Counted from the first letter of the stretch, positions 1 through 9,306 are shown. The stretch is 64,000 nt of DNA from Flavobacterium tiangeerense (GCF_007830355.1 NZ_VLKO01000001.1:62001-126000); one strand, 5' to 3'. Notes: a model not told the origin generated them from the letters alone. A program made the numbers and translations.

Positions 1-652
1 TGTGTTCAATCAAGTCATCATATAAATGTTCATCCATGATTTCGCCAAGAGCAGGTCGGAAAATCAAATAACTATTATACAATATAAATCCAGATGCAAA
101 AAGTGCTGCCCAATCATCAGCTGCTTCGTAACCATTACCTAAAATTAAAGCAATAGAAATTCCCAAAAAAGCAGCTACCGAAGTGATGGCATCACTCCTA
201 TGGTGCCAAGCATCTGCTTTTAATGAAGAACTATTAGTTTCTATACTGCGTTTCATAACTACTCGAAAGGAATACTCTTTCCAGATAATTATGGCTCCAA
301 GAACAATTAGTGTCCAAGGCTTTGGCAATTGATGCGGTGTGCTAATATTAATGATACTTTCATAAGCAATTATTGTTGCCGAAGTGATTAAAAACCCCAC
401 TACCAAGAACGTGATCAAGGGCTCAGCCCTACCGTGTCCGTACGGATGATTCTCATCAGCAGGTTTATTGGAATATTTAATTCCGAACAAGACTAAAAAT
501 GACGCAAAAATGTCTGTTGTAGACTCGATAGCATCAGCAATCAAAGCGTATGAATTGCCAAAAAAACCTGCAAATCCTTTTATAATGGCCAGAGTTGTGT
601 TGCCCACAATACTAAAATAAGTAGCCCTAATTGCTGTTTGTTCTCTTGACAT
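1..652 (-). CDS. Cation diffusion facilitator transporter, 3' end outside the window
   Basis: The minus-strand reading frame opens with ATG at 652 (MSREQTAIRATYFSIVGN) and stays open to the window edge, so the C-terminus is missing. It is an inner-membrane exporter of divalent cations (CDF family, Zn/Fe/Cd in exchange for protons). Visible family marks are several hydrophobic helices, an ENHPYGHGR stretch after helix 2, and DAWHHRSDA, which carries the HxxxD metal site of helix 5. About 217 of the usual 290-320 residues are present. A strong terminator (663-727) separates it from murA, so it is probably transcribed alone. The metal specificity cannot be read from this part. Confidence 0.9.
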   Translation of the reverse strand, partial: MSREQTAIRATYFSIVGNTTLAIIKGFAGFFGNSYALIADAIESTTDIFASFLVLFGIKYSNKPADENHPYGHGRAEPLITFLVVGFLITSATIIAYESIINISTPHQLPKPWTLIVLGAIIIWKEYSFRVVMKRSIETNSSSLKADAWHHRSDAITSVAAFLGISIALILGNGYEAADDWAALFASGFILYNSYLIFRPALGEIMDEHLYDDLIEH

Positions 653-662
653 TTGTTTCGTT

Positions 663-727
663 TAAAAAAGAATCGTTTAAATAAACCACTTGCATTTTTG
701 TATTGCTAGGTGGTTTACTTAAACGAT
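663..727 (-). terminator. Terminator of murA
   Basis: Inverted arms at 672-689 and 710-727 (about 17 of 18 bases paired) are followed, on the minus strand, by TTCTTTTTT. This fits a Rho-independent terminator after murA, just before the start of the cation transporter gene. Confidence 0.75.
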
Positions 728-747
728 ATATTAAGAATTGAGTACGT

Positions 748-2058
748 TTACGCTCTAACGATTTGAGCTCCAATAGCTCTCAATCGTTCGTCAATACGCT
801 CATACCCTCTATCTATTTGTTCAATGTTTTGTATGGTACTTGTTCCTTTTGCAGAAAGTGCAGCAATTAACAATGATATACCAGCGCGAATATCTGGTGA
901 TGACATAGTTGTAGCCTTCAGTTGTGATTTAAAATCATGCCCCATAACTACAGCACGGTGTGGATCACACAACATGATTTTAGCACCCATGTCAATAAGT
1001 TTATCTACAAAAAACAAACGACTTTCAAACATTTTTTGGTGAATCAAAACATCACCTCTTGCTTGTGTAGCCACTACAAGTACAATACTCAATAAATCTG
1101 GAGTAAATCCAGGCCATGGTGCATCAGCAATGGTAAGAATAGAACCATCAATATCTGTTTTTACTTCATACCCATTCACATGAGCAGGAATGTAAATATC
1201 ATCTCCACGACGCTCTAGGGTAATTCCTAATTTTCTAAATGTATTTGGAATTACTCCAAGGTTATCCCAACTAACATTTTTTATAGTAATTTCAGACTTT
1301 GTCATGGCAGCAAGACCAATCCAACTTCCTATTTCAATCATGTCAGGCAAAATTCTGTGCTCACAACCACCTAAGCTTTCTACCCCTTCAATAGTCAATA
1401 AATTTGATCCTACTCCGGTGATATTTGCACCCATTGAGTTCAGCATTTTACACAATTGCTGTAAATACGGTTCACATGCAGCATTGTATACAGTTGTTCT
1501 TCCTTTTGCTAAAACGGCTGCCATTACAATATTTGCAGTTCCCGTAACTGATGCTTCATCTAATAACATATCAGCTCCAACTAATCCGTCAGCAGCTTCT
1601 ACACCATAAAAATGGTCTTCTCTATTGTATCTAAACTTAGCACCAAGGTTTATAAAACCTTCAAAGTGCGTATCTAATCTTCGTCTTCCGATTTTATCTC
1701 CACCCGGTTTTGGAATATATCCTTTACCAAATCGTGCCAAAAGCGGTCCAACAATCATGATAGATCCTCTAAGTGATCCACCTTCTTTCTTAAAAGCTTC
1801 AGTCTCCAGGTATTGAATATTTACCTCATCTGCCTGAAAAGTGTAAGAACCTGAACCTGTTTTTTGAATTTTAACACCCAAATTACCTAATAAAGTGATC
1901 AATTTATTAATGTCAATAATATCTGGAATATTATTAATAATAACTTTTTCAGGTGTTAATAAAACAGCACACAATATTTGTAATGCTTCATTTTTTGCAC
2001 CCTGTGGAGTGATTTCTCCTTGAAGACTAATGCCTCCCTCTATTTTGAAAATTCCCAT
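748..2058 (-). CDS. murA: UDP-N-acetylglucosamine 1-carboxyvinyltransferase
   Basis: MurA transfers enolpyruvate from PEP to UDP-GlcNAc, the first committed step of peptidoglycan synthesis, in the cytoplasm. The 436-residue length is normal. Family marks are the N-terminal KNE (Lys22-Asn23), the PKPGGDKIGRRRLD active-site loop and PDMIEIGSW. The loop position that is Cys115 in E. coli is Asp121 here (PGGD), a known natural variant that makes MurA insensitive to fosfomycin. The next gene, DUF4290, lies just upstream on the same strand (94-bp gap) and may be co-transcribed. Identification is secure; the resistance is an inference from the substitution. Confidence 0.97.
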   Translation of the reverse strand: MGIFKIEGGISLQGEITPQGAKNEALQILCAVLLTPEKVIINNIPDIIDINKLITLLGNLGVKIQKTGSGSYTFQADEVNIQYLETEAFKKEGGSLRGSIMIVGPLLARFGKGYIPKPGGDKIGRRRLDTHFEGFINLGAKFRYNREDHFYGVEAADGLVGADMLLDEASVTGTANIVMAAVLAKGRTTVYNAACEPYLQQLCKMLNSMGANITGVGSNLLTIEGVESLGGCEHRILPDMIEIGSWIGLAAMTKSEITIKNVSWDNLGVIPNTFRKLGITLERRGDDIYIPAHVNGYEVKTDIDGSILTIADAPWPGFTPDLLSIVLVVATQARGDVLIHQKMFESRLFFVDKLIDMGAKIMLCDPHRAVVMGHDFKSQLKATTMSSPDIRAGISLLIAALSAKGTSTIQNIEQIDRGYERIDERLRAIGAQIVRA

Positions 2059-2151
2059 CTTTTATGGTTATGAGTTATAAATTATTTAATTGTACGTAAT
2101 GATTTAAAAAAAAGTGCCGATAAGGTAATAAGCCACTAATTCTAAAATAAA

Positions 2152-2877
2152 CTACAAGGGTTTTCTATTTTGGTTTTTGTGAGGTAGGTTTGGCTTACCT
2201 GTTTTCAAATTTTTGTTGCTTAGAATTTTAGGCTGACCAATAGGAGCTATTTTATTTGAAACTCGTTTATTAGTTCTTAATAAATCAGTAGTGTTAAGCA
2301 ATTCTTCTGAACTTTGAATTAAATTTAATTTTCCGTCAGAGAGTTCATATAAGTGTTCAAAGATTACATCATCTTTTACTGTATCTTTATTCCAACTCAA
2401 ATAGGATTTTTTCATGTGATTGGCAATTACTTTTACCAATGCTTTTTTCATATCGCCATCTTCCCATTTATTGGCAACATCAATCATATATTTAATGTTA
2501 TTCCCGTAAAACCTATATTTTGGAAAATTTTGAGGATATTTTAAAACATCCGGCTTTAACTGCAATACTTCACGCGATGGTATAGGATAAGGAGAATCAG
2601 CAACAAGTTTAAAATCAGACATTATAAATAACTGATCCCATAACTTATGTTGAAAATCTGGAACATCTCTTAAATGTGGATTCAAACTACCCATCACCTG
2701 TATGATGTATTTAGCAGCCTTATTACGCTCTACTTCATCTTGAATATTTGTAGCTAAATCAATAAGTTTTTGCAAATGCCTGCCGTATTCTGGAATGATA
2801 AGATGCGAACGCTCTGCATTGTACTCAAGATGATGCACTACATCATTCGAATTTTCTTTAATATATTTTGAATTCAT
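2152..2877 (-). CDS. DUF4290 family protein
   Basis: A 241-residue cytoplasmic protein with no signal peptide or membrane segment. The N-terminal ~175 residues (EYNAERSHLIIPEYGRHLQ, then LNPHLRDVPDFQHKLWDQLF) match DUF4290 as I know it, a family essentially confined to Bacteroidetes and of unknown function. The C-terminal ~50 residues are Lys/Asn/Pro-rich and probably disordered. It sits just upstream of murA on the same strand, an arrangement I recall from Flavobacterium core genomes, so a link to cell-wall growth is conceivable but unproven. Confidence 0.85.
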   Translation of the reverse strand: MNSKYIKENSNDVVHHLEYNAERSHLIIPEYGRHLQKLIDLATNIQDEVERNKAAKYIIQVMGSLNPHLRDVPDFQHKLWDQLFIMSDFKLVADSPYPIPSREVLQLKPDVLKYPQNFPKYRFYGNNIKYMIDVANKWEDGDMKKALVKVIANHMKKSYLSWNKDTVKDDVIFEHLYELSDGKLNLIQSSEELLNTTDLLRTNKRVSNKIAPIGQPKILSNKNLKTGKPNLPHKNQNRKPL

Positions 2878-2958
2878 GTTTTGAATGTATCTATTTTAAT
2901 TCAGTTGCATTATCGAGAAGTTCACCCAATCGAGAAGCACATCAAAAAAATTATGTTT

Positions 2959-3243
2959 TTATAAAGAAATTATGCCTTCTATTGTAGAAACTTCTAAGTA
3001 TTTATCTACAATTTCTTGTGAGTTTTTCATGGTCACATCAATAGATATGCTTGTAAACTTACCCGTTTTAGATTTTGTTGTTTTAATAACAGCCCCCAAA
3101 CAATCAAAAGCATTTTGGACTTTATCAATATTTTTTGGGTCGCTGGGAACTATAAATTTAAACAAGTATTCCGCAGGCCAAATATTATTTAGGTCTAACT
3201 CTACTTTTAATCGATCATAAAATTCTTCAGTCTTTTTATCCAT
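2959..3243 (-). CDS. DUF493 (YbeD-like) family protein
   Basis: A 94-residue protein of the DUF493/YbeD family: small ferredoxin-like alpha-beta folds resembling the regulatory ACT-like domain, with unknown ligand. The pattern FKFIVPSDPKNIDKVQNAF followed by SKTGKFTSISIDVTMKNSQEIVDKYLEVSTIEGIISL is the usual signature, and the length is typical. It is the first gene of a minus-strand run with DUF4290 and murA and is divergent from the P-loop ATPase. It is conserved core genome, not accessory DNA. Confidence 0.85.
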   Translation of the reverse strand: MDKKTEEFYDRLKVELDLNNIWPAEYLFKFIVPSDPKNIDKVQNAFDCLGAVIKTTKSKTGKFTSISIDVTMKNSQEIVDKYLEVSTIEGIISL

Positions 3244-3364
3244 TTTGATTTAAAATAAAGGCAAATATACGGTTTCAACCGTTAATTATGAATTTTTGAT
3301 TTGTGAATTTTTATCTATTTGTATTTTATATGTGTTGAATTTTTATAATCCCAATAAGTTTAAG

Positions 3365-3372
3365 TAAATTTG
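3365..3372 (+). promoter_or_regulatory. -7 box (TAAATTTG) upstream of the P-loop ATPase gene
   Basis: TAAATTTG fits the Bacteroidetes -7 consensus TAnnTTTG and lies 18 bases before the GTG start at 3390. No well-spaced TTG -33 box is visible, so the call is tentative. Confidence 0.45.
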
Positions 3373-3389
3373 CCCCTTATTTTTTAAAA

Positions 3390-3929
3390 GTGCAAAAAGA
3401 AATCATTGTTATCATAGGTGGTCCTGGTACAGGAAAAACTACTATTATAGACGGATTGGTCGCAAAAGGCCATTGCTGTTATCCCGAAATTTCACGTGAA
3501 GTTACCATGGAGGCAAAAAAACAAGGAATAGAACAATTATTCCTTGAAAAACCATTGCTTTTTAGTGAATTATTGCTTGAAGGCAGGATAAAACAATTTT
3601 ATAACGCTCAAAACGAAGCTCATAATGTAGTTTTTATAGACAGAGGAATCCCTGATGTTTTGGCTTACATGCACTACATAGGCGATAGTTACCCCGCAAG
3701 TTTTGATGTTGCCTGTAAAGAACACACGTATTCAAAAATATTCATCTTACCACCTTGGGAAGAAATCTATATCAGCGATGATGCTCGTTACGAAAATTTT
3801 GAACAAGCAAAACTCATTCACAGTCATCTTATTGAAACATATAAAAACTATGGCTACGATTTGATTGAAGTTCCGAAAGACACAATGGAAAATAGAATTC
3901 ATTTTATCTTAAACACTATCTCGAATTAG
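3390..3929 (+). CDS. P-loop ATPase/kinase (AAA_28-like)
   Basis: A 179-residue nucleotide-binding protein. The Walker A motif GGPGTGKTT is at residues 9-17 and there is an FIDRGIPD motif near residue 86, as in the AAA_28/NadR-kinase-like group of small P-loop kinases. The substrate is unknown. The start is GTG at 3390; there is no earlier in-frame start and the Walker A motif follows at the normal distance. It lies 50 bp before recQ in the same direction, with a -7 promoter box just upstream, so it probably heads an ATPase-recQ-fmt operon. Confidence 0.85.
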   Translation: MQKEIIVIIGGPGTGKTTIIDGLVAKGHCCYPEISREVTMEAKKQGIEQLFLEKPLLFSELLLEGRIKQFYNAQNEAHNVVFIDRGIPDVLAYMHYIGDSYPASFDVACKEHTYSKIFILPPWEEIYISDDARYENFEQAKLIHSHLIETYKNYGYDLIEVPKDTMENRIHFILNTISN

Positions 3930-3979
3930 TTGCATCAACAAGGAGTTTTAATTTTTCATGGTAATAAAACAGATACTTT

Positions 3980-5875
3980 ATGAATGATGCTCTTGCTGTT
4001 CTTCAAAAATATTGGAAACACAACTCCTTTCGATCACTTCAAAATGAGATTATTGAATCTGTACTGCAAGGTCAAGATACCTTTGCAGTATTGCCTACTG
4101 GAGGTGGAAAATCAGTGTGTTTTCAAGTCCCAGCGCTTTTAAACAAAGGAATATGCCTTGTCATTTCTCCGCTGGTAGCATTAATGAAAGATCAAGTAGC
4201 TAATTTACAACTAAAAGGCATCAAAGCAATTGCCTTGACAGGAGGCATCAGAAGCGAAGAAATGATAGATTTGCTAGACAACTGTCAATACGGTGATTAT
4301 AAATTTCTTTATTTATCACCCGAGCGGTTACAATCGGACTGGATTATTGATCGCATAAAAAAACTTCCTATAAATTTAATCACAATTGATGAAGCGCATT
4401 GTGTATCGCAATGGGGACATGATTTTAGGCCTGCATACCTAAAAATTTCTACACTTAAAGAGTACTTCCCAAACACTCCTTTTCTGGCCTTAACCGCAAG
4501 TGCAACTCCCAGAGTAAAAACGGATATCATACAACAGCTTAGTCTTGAGAAGCCAATATTATTTGAAAAATCTTTTTCAAGACCAAACATTGCTTACATG
4601 GTTTTTGAGGTAGAAGACAAACTTTTTAGAGTAGAACAAGTTTTAAAAAAAAATCCAGAACCTTCTATTATTTATGTTCGAAACAGAAAATCAACTCTTG
4701 AAATTGCTTCCCAATTAAACAGTTTAGGATTTAAAGCTACCCACTATCACGGAGGACTTTCCTCAAAAGAAAAAGATAAAAACATGCAAGCCTGGATGCA
4801 GGAAGAAGTCCAAGTCATTGTAGCAACAAATGCTTTTGGAATGGGGATAGACAAACCCAATGTGAAAACGGTAATTCACGTACAATTACCAGAAAACATG
4901 GAGAATTATTACCAAGAAGCTGGTCGTGCCGGACGTAATGAGGAAAAAGCTTTTGCAATTCTACTGACGAGTCCATCAGATATAATTCATGCTGAAAATC
5001 AGTTTTTAAACAGTTTGCCTGACAAGAAATTTCTAAACCTAATGTATGTTAAGCTTTGTAATTATTTCCAAATTGCCTACGGCGAAGGTATTGACGAGCA
5101 ATTTACATTTAATTTGAATCAATTTTGCATCAAGTATAAATTTCCTACCTTAAAAACGTACGCTGCAATGCAGTTTTTAGATCGCCAAGGAGTTATTACT
5201 TTATCACAAGAATTCTCAGAGAAAATCACTTTGCAATTCACTATACCGTCAAAAGAAGTAATTCGATACATGAGTTTAAATCCAAATGATGAAGAAATAA
5301 TTTTAGCTATTTTACGCACATATCCAGGTATATACGAGATGCAAACTGCTTTTAACCTGCAACTTGTGGCTAAAAAATCAAATCATAATGAAGCTCAAGT
5401 ACATGCTGTTTTAAACAAATTAAAAGAAAAAAACATAGTAGAATACCAATCTAAAAACAATGATACCACATTGGTTTTCAACGAAATTCGAGAAGACGAA
5501 AGAACAATAAATAGAGTATCCAAACACTTAGAACATCAAAACCAATTAAAAAAGACACAGCTAGAATCTGTAATTGAATATATAAGCAATAAAGACACTT
5601 GTAAGAGTCAATTAATTCTAAACTATTTTGGGGAGAAAAATACAGAGGATTGTGGTCATTGCTCCTATTGCATAACACATAAAATAAAGAAAAAAGACAG
5701 TAAGAATCTTGCTCAAGAAATAGTAACTTTGCTCAAGCAAGGAGATTTAAACTCCAGAGAAATTCAAAATAAAACGAATAGTTCAACCGAAGACGTTTTT
5801 TCCGTTTTACAAGATCTTTTGGAAAATAACATCATATTGGTTCAACCAAACAATACTTACACATTACGATTATGA
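3980..5875 (+). CDS. recQ: ATP-dependent DNA helicase RecQ
   Basis: A 3'-5' DNA helicase for recombination and fork repair. The superfamily 2 core shows Walker A PTGGGKS (residues 39-45), DEAH (137-140), the adjoining aromatic-rich loop CVSQWGHDFRP, and motif VI QEAGRAGR. The RQC zinc-binding part ends in CGHCSYC. At 631 residues it is short: after the zinc module there is only a small winged-helix-like tail, and no clear HRDC domain as in E. coli RecQ. Its stop overlaps the fmt start (ATGA), so the two are translationally coupled. Other RecQ paralogues may exist elsewhere in the genome. Confidence 0.95.
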   Translation: MNDALAVLQKYWKHNSFRSLQNEIIESVLQGQDTFAVLPTGGGKSVCFQVPALLNKGICLVISPLVALMKDQVANLQLKGIKAIALTGGIRSEEMIDLLDNCQYGDYKFLYLSPERLQSDWIIDRIKKLPINLITIDEAHCVSQWGHDFRPAYLKISTLKEYFPNTPFLALTASATPRVKTDIIQQLSLEKPILFEKSFSRPNIAYMVFEVEDKLFRVEQVLKKNPEPSIIYVRNRKSTLEIASQLNSLGFKATHYHGGLSSKEKDKNMQAWMQEEVQVIVATNAFGMGIDKPNVKTVIHVQLPENMENYYQEAGRAGRNEEKAFAILLTSPSDIIHAENQFLNSLPDKKFLNLMYVKLCNYFQIAYGEGIDEQFTFNLNQFCIKYKFPTLKTYAAMQFLDRQGVITLSQEFSEKITLQFTIPSKEVIRYMSLNPNDEEIILAILRTYPGIYEMQTAFNLQLVAKKSNHNEAQVHAVLNKLKEKNIVEYQSKNNDTTLVFNEIREDERTINRVSKHLEHQNQLKKTQLESVIEYISNKDTCKSQLILNYFGEKNTEDCGHCSYCITHKIKKKDSKNLAQEIVTLLKQGDLNSREIQNKTNSSTEDVFSVLQDLLENNIILVQPNNTYTLRL

Positions 5876-6822
5876 CAGAGAAATTACGAATTGTATTTAT
5901 GGGAACTCCAGACTTTGCAGTAGGGATACTTGATACTATTTTAAAAAACAACTATAATGTGGTAGGTGTCATCACTGCAGCTGACAAACCTGCTGGACGC
6001 GGTCAAAAAATAAAATTTTCGGCTGTAAAAGAATTTGCGTTACAAAATCAGCTTCCATTATTGCAACCAGCAAGCTTGAAAGATGAAGATTTTTTATCCG
6101 AATTAAAAAACTTGAATGCAAACTTACACATTGTTGTAGCGTTTAGAATGTTACCAAAGGTCGTTTGGGATATGCCAGCATTAGGAACATTCAACCTACA
6201 TGCTTCACTGCTTCCTGAATATAGAGGAGCTGCTCCCATAAATTGGGCAATTATCAATGGAGAAAGCAAAACTGGTGTAACTACTTTTTTTATAGATGAT
6301 AAAATTGATACCGGGGCAATGATTTTAAGTGACGAAATTCCTATTGCTGAGAACGAAAATGCGGGCCAACTACACGACAGATTGATGGAATTAGGCGGTA
6401 AAACTGTAATCAGAACATTAGAAATGATTGCAGAAGGTGCTGTTTCTACTCAGATTCAAGAAGACAATGCATCAATTAAAACTGCGTACAAACTTAATAA
6501 GGAAAACTGTAAAATAGATTGGACAAAATCCGCAAGTGTAGTTCACAATTTAATTAGAGGATTATGTCCTTATCCAGCCTCATGGTGCTATATCAAAGAC
6601 AATGAAGAGGAATGGAATGTCAAAATATATGAATCGTCAATTGTATTAGAAAAACATGCCTTTGAAATAGGAAGCGTACATTGTACCAAGAAAGAATTAA
6701 AAATTGCTGTTTCTGATGGATTTGTCAAAATACTGAGCTTACAATTTCCAGGAAAGAAAAGAATGAATACTAGCGATTTATTGAACGGAATTGTTTTTTC
6801 TGCTTTTGCAAAAGCGTATTAG
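5872..6822 (+). CDS. fmt: Methionyl-tRNA formyltransferase
   Basis: Formylates the initiator Met-tRNA with 10-formyl-tetrahydrofolate at the start of translation. At 316 residues it is the family length. It shows MGTPDFAV at the N-terminus, the catalytic block NLHASLLPEYRGAAPINWAI (Asn, His and the SLLPxYRG loop), and TFFIDDKIDTGAM with the conserved Asp. The C-terminal ~100 residues form the tRNA-binding domain. The start codon overlaps the recQ stop by 4 bases. No def or sun gene neighbours it, unlike in enterobacteria. Confidence 0.97.
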   Translation: MTEKLRIVFMGTPDFAVGILDTILKNNYNVVGVITAADKPAGRGQKIKFSAVKEFALQNQLPLLQPASLKDEDFLSELKNLNANLHIVVAFRMLPKVVWDMPALGTFNLHASLLPEYRGAAPINWAIINGESKTGVTTFFIDDKIDTGAMILSDEIPIAENENAGQLHDRLMELGGKTVIRTLEMIAEGAVSTQIQEDNASIKTAYKLNKENCKIDWTKSASVVHNLIRGLCPYPASWCYIKDNEEEWNVKIYESSIVLEKHAFEIGSVHCTKKELKIAVSDGFVKILSLQFPGKKRMNTSDLLNGIVFSAFAKAY

Positions 6823-6916
6823 ACCCAACAAAACAAGGGAATCACAGCGCGACGCCTAGATTTATCAACAAAAAAAATAAGTTATCAACAAATTAAGCTA
6901 AATTAACACAAAACAC

Positions 6917-6946
6917 TTGCGAGGAAAGGAAATCCACTTAAATTTG
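6917..6946 (+). promoter_or_regulatory. Promoter of the HU gene
   Basis: TTG at 6917-6919, exactly 19 bases, then TAAATTTG at 6939-6946: a complete Bacteroidetes sigma-A-type promoter. The start codon follows at 6990, giving a leader of about 35-40 bases. Confidence 0.8.
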
Positions 6947-6989
6947 TATATTAACAATATTTGATAACCAACAATTAATAACTATTATT

Positions 6990-7262
6990 ATGAACAAATC
7001 AGAATTAATCGATGCTATCGCTGCAGATGCAGGAATAACAAAAGCTGCTGCAAAATTAGCTTTAGAGTCTTTTTTAGGTAACGTGGGAGAAACCTTGAAA
7101 AAAGGTGGTAGAATTTCATTAGTAGGTTTTGGATCTTGGTCAGTATCTGCTAGAGCTGCAAGAGATGGTAGAAACCCTCAAACAGGTAAAACGATTCAAA
7201 TCGCAGCAAAAAATGTAGTGAAATTTAAAGCTGGAGCTGAACTTGAGAGTGCAGTGAACTAA
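6990..7262 (+). CDS. HU family DNA-binding protein
   Basis: A 90-residue histone-like protein that bends and compacts DNA as a dimer. It begins MNKSELIDAIAADAGITKAAAK, the usual HU helix-turn-helix dimer core, followed by GRISLVGFGSW and the DNA-binding beta-arm with RDGRNPQTGKTIQI. The length is exactly that of HU. It is monocistronic: a full promoter lies at 6917-6946 and a strong terminator at 7285-7313. Very high expression is likely for this family. Confidence 0.96.
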   Translation: MNKSELIDAIAADAGITKAAAKLALESFLGNVGETLKKGGRISLVGFGSWSVSARAARDGRNPQTGKTIQIAAKNVVKFKAGAELESAVN

Positions 7263-7284
7263 TTTTAGAACACCATATATAGAC

Positions 7285-7313
7285 AAAACCTTCCATTTGG
7301 AAGGTTTTTTTTT
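7285..7313 (+). terminator. Terminator of the HU gene
   Basis: AAAACCTTCC (7285-7294), loop ATTT, GGAAGGTTTT (7299-7308), then a T run to 7313. A perfect 10-bp Rho-independent terminator. It also rules out the longer upstream start for the next gene. Confidence 0.9.
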
Positions 7314-7380
7314 GCATTTCAACGAAAATGTTTATGAATTAAATAATAAAAACCTTAATTTTAATAAAAAAATTATTCCA

Positions 7381-7941
7381 ATGATTACAGATAAATTAAA
7401 AAAAGGACATTTGCTCATTGCAGAACCTTCCATAATTGGCGACTTATCATTCAACAGATCAGTGATTTTACTAGCTGATTACAACCAAGAAGGCTCAATA
7501 GGTTTTATCATTAATAAACCCTTAAAATACACTATTCACGATTTAATTCCTGAAATTGATGCTTCTTTCAAGATTTACAATGGCGGACCTGTAGAACAAG
7601 ATAACTTATATTTTATTCATAACATACCTGATTTGATTCCAAATAGTATTGAAATATCAAATGGTATTTATTGGGGTGGTGATTTTGAATTTACAAAAGA
7701 GCTTATCAATAAAGGCTTCATAAATAATGACAACATTCGTTTCTTTTTGGGTTATACTGGCTGGCATGAAAACCAACTGGAAACCGAAATGAAAAGCAAT
7801 TCATGGATCATAACAGCAAATAGCTATGAAAACAAGATCATTGGAAAGTCTGCAACTCATTTCTGGAAAGAACAAATAATGGAACTCGGGGGAGACTACC
7901 TCATATGGTCAAACGCACCTGAAAATCCTTATCTAAATTAA
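7381..7941 (+). CDS. YqgE/AlgH family protein (UPF0301)
   Basis: A 186-residue cytoplasmic protein of the YqgE/AlgH family, function unsettled (AlgH was first linked to alginate regulation). It has the N-terminal KGHLLIAEPSIIGDLSFNRSVILL, then GSIGFIINKPL and YNGGPVEQDNLYFIH, and FFLGYTGWHENQLETE, all standard for the family. I chose ATG 7381; the frame is open from 7297, but that would start inside the HU terminator and add residues the family lacks. It converges with the aminotransferase gene, overlapping it by 4 bases. Confidence 0.92.
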   Translation: MITDKLKKGHLLIAEPSIIGDLSFNRSVILLADYNQEGSIGFIINKPLKYTIHDLIPEIDASFKIYNGGPVEQDNLYFIHNIPDLIPNSIEISNGIYWGGDFEFTKELINKGFINNDNIRFFLGYTGWHENQLETEMKSNSWIITANSYENKIIGKSATHFWKEQIMELGGDYLIWSNAPENPYLN

Positions 7942-8774
7942 TTTTGCACAAGCTTATTTATTTCATCAAGCAACTGTAAAGCTATTTTTGAAACATATGT
8001 TTTTTTACGATAGTGTGTTATGGGCTGAATTCCCTTTATAACATTGGTAACAAACAATTCATCTGCTTTTTGAAGATCAAAGGGAGAAATTACCTCCTCA
8101 AGCACTTCAATATTTTCAATTTTTTTTGCTAATAGTAAAATTTGCTTTCGCATTATCCCATTCAAACAACCTTCTGAAATGGGTGGCGTTATCAACTTAT
8201 TACCTTGAACCATAAATATATTTCCTTGCAATGCTTCGACAACATTTTTACTATCATTAAGCAAAATACAATTGTCTAAGCCGTTTTCGCTAGCAAAAAC
8301 ACTACCCGTTATATTGATGATTTTATTTGTTGTCTTTATACTAGAAAGTAATTGCTTAGAGATGTAAAAATCCTTGTATAAATCAACTTCATACTTTTTA
8401 TCTTCTATACAATAACGAGAATTTTCAATAGGTACTATTTGAATCACATATGAAACGGTTTGATTTTGTGGCAAATAATACCCACCTTCGTTTCTAAAAA
8501 CTGTAATTCGGGCTCTTGCCGAACTAGATATTTCATTTTTAAGTGTCAAAGAAATAATTTCTTCTTCAAGAAATTCCATGGTGAAATTCATGGGGATTTC
8601 CATTCGGAGTACGCGCATGGATGCCATTAATCTGAAATAGTGATCTTCTAGAAAAAGAATTTTACTATTGACAATTTTGACTGTTTCAAAAACACCATCA
8701 CCATACAAAAAAGCACGGTTTTGTCCCCATTCGCAATCATCTTGAGAAACAATTGTTCCGTTAAAATTAACCAT
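7938..8774 (-). CDS. Class IV aminotransferase (PabC/IlvE-like)
   Basis: A PLP-dependent fold-type IV enzyme of 278 residues. It shows YGDGVFETVKI near residue 25, the lysine region SSIKTTNKIINITGSVFA near 145, and a final DELFVTNVIKGIQPITHY block in which the usual catalytic and phosphate-binding residues lie. Its length and lack of branched-chain-specific insertions favour aminodeoxychorismate lyase or a D-amino-acid aminotransferase over IlvE, but specificity cannot be fixed by eye. A terminator of the upstream gene lies directly before its start. Confidence 0.82.
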   Translation of the reverse strand: MVNFNGTIVSQDDCEWGQNRAFLYGDGVFETVKIVNSKILFLEDHYFRLMASMRVLRMEIPMNFTMEFLEEEIISLTLKNEISSSARARITVFRNEGGYYLPQNQTVSYVIQIVPIENSRYCIEDKKYEVDLYKDFYISKQLLSSIKTTNKIINITGSVFASENGLDNCILLNDSKNVVEALQGNIFMVQGNKLITPPISEGCLNGIMRKQILLLAKKIENIEVLEEVISPFDLQKADELFVTNVIKGIQPITHYRKKTYVSKIALQLLDEINKLVQN

Positions 8775-8801
8775 AAAAAAAGCCCTAAAATTAGTTAGGG
8801 C
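8775..8801 (-). terminator. Terminator of the START-like gene
   Basis: Arms GCCCTAA (8782-8788) and TTAGGGC (8795-8801) with a 6-base loop are followed on the minus strand by seven T. It lies between the stop at 8825 and the aminotransferase start at 8774. Confidence 0.85.
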
Positions 8802-8824
8802 AAATATAGTTATAAATACTATTT

Positions 8825-9217
8825 TTAAACAGAACCTATGAGATGTTTTAAATCAGAAATTTGATTTTCCCATAATAAAGTAGCTTCGCTAACCTCTCCT
8901 TTTTCGGCAAAGTCTACTACCATTAGAGATACATCTTTAGTAAGCTCATCAACCAGAATGTGTAGTTCAAAAAAGTACTCTGTATCCTTACTATTCTCAT
9001 CAACCCATTTAAATTTTACTTTCTCGCCCGTTTTTTTAGACGCAAGTCTGGCTTTTTCCTCTGAATCATTCCAAATAAAGGTAAAATATTCACCTCTCGA
9101 GTTAACGTTATCTGCAAACCATTCTGACAACCCTGATGGAGTTGATATGTATTGATACAGTAATTGAGGGGATGAATTTATGGGAAACTCGATTTCGTAA
9201 CGTACTTTTTGATCCAT
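8825..9217 (-). CDS. START-like (SRPBCC/AHSA1-type) domain protein
   Basis: A 130-residue single-domain protein of the START/SRPBCC superfamily, helix-grip folds with a hydrophobic pocket. It begins KVRYEIEFPINSSPQLLYQYISTPSGLSEWFADNV, the usual first strand, helix and tryptophan motif of AHSA1-like proteins. The ligand and role are unknown; this small version is conserved next to the tRNA in related core genomes as far as I recall. It has its own terminator at 8775-8801. Confidence 0.82.
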   Translation of the reverse strand: MDQKVRYEIEFPINSSPQLLYQYISTPSGLSEWFADNVNSRGEYFTFIWNDSEEKARLASKKTGEKVKFKWVDENSKDTEYFFELHILVDELTKDVSLMVVDFAEKGEVSEATLLWENQISDLKHLIGSV

Positions 9218-9306
9218 GAGATACTTTTGTATTTTTTTGGAAATATATAGATAATTACCACATAAAAAAAGGATTTTGAAAAATATTTTTTTTTATTAAT
9301 TTATGC

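Noticed and set aside
7297..7380. An upstream start for the YqgE protein
   Set aside because: It falls inside the HU terminator and adds 28 residues absent from the family.
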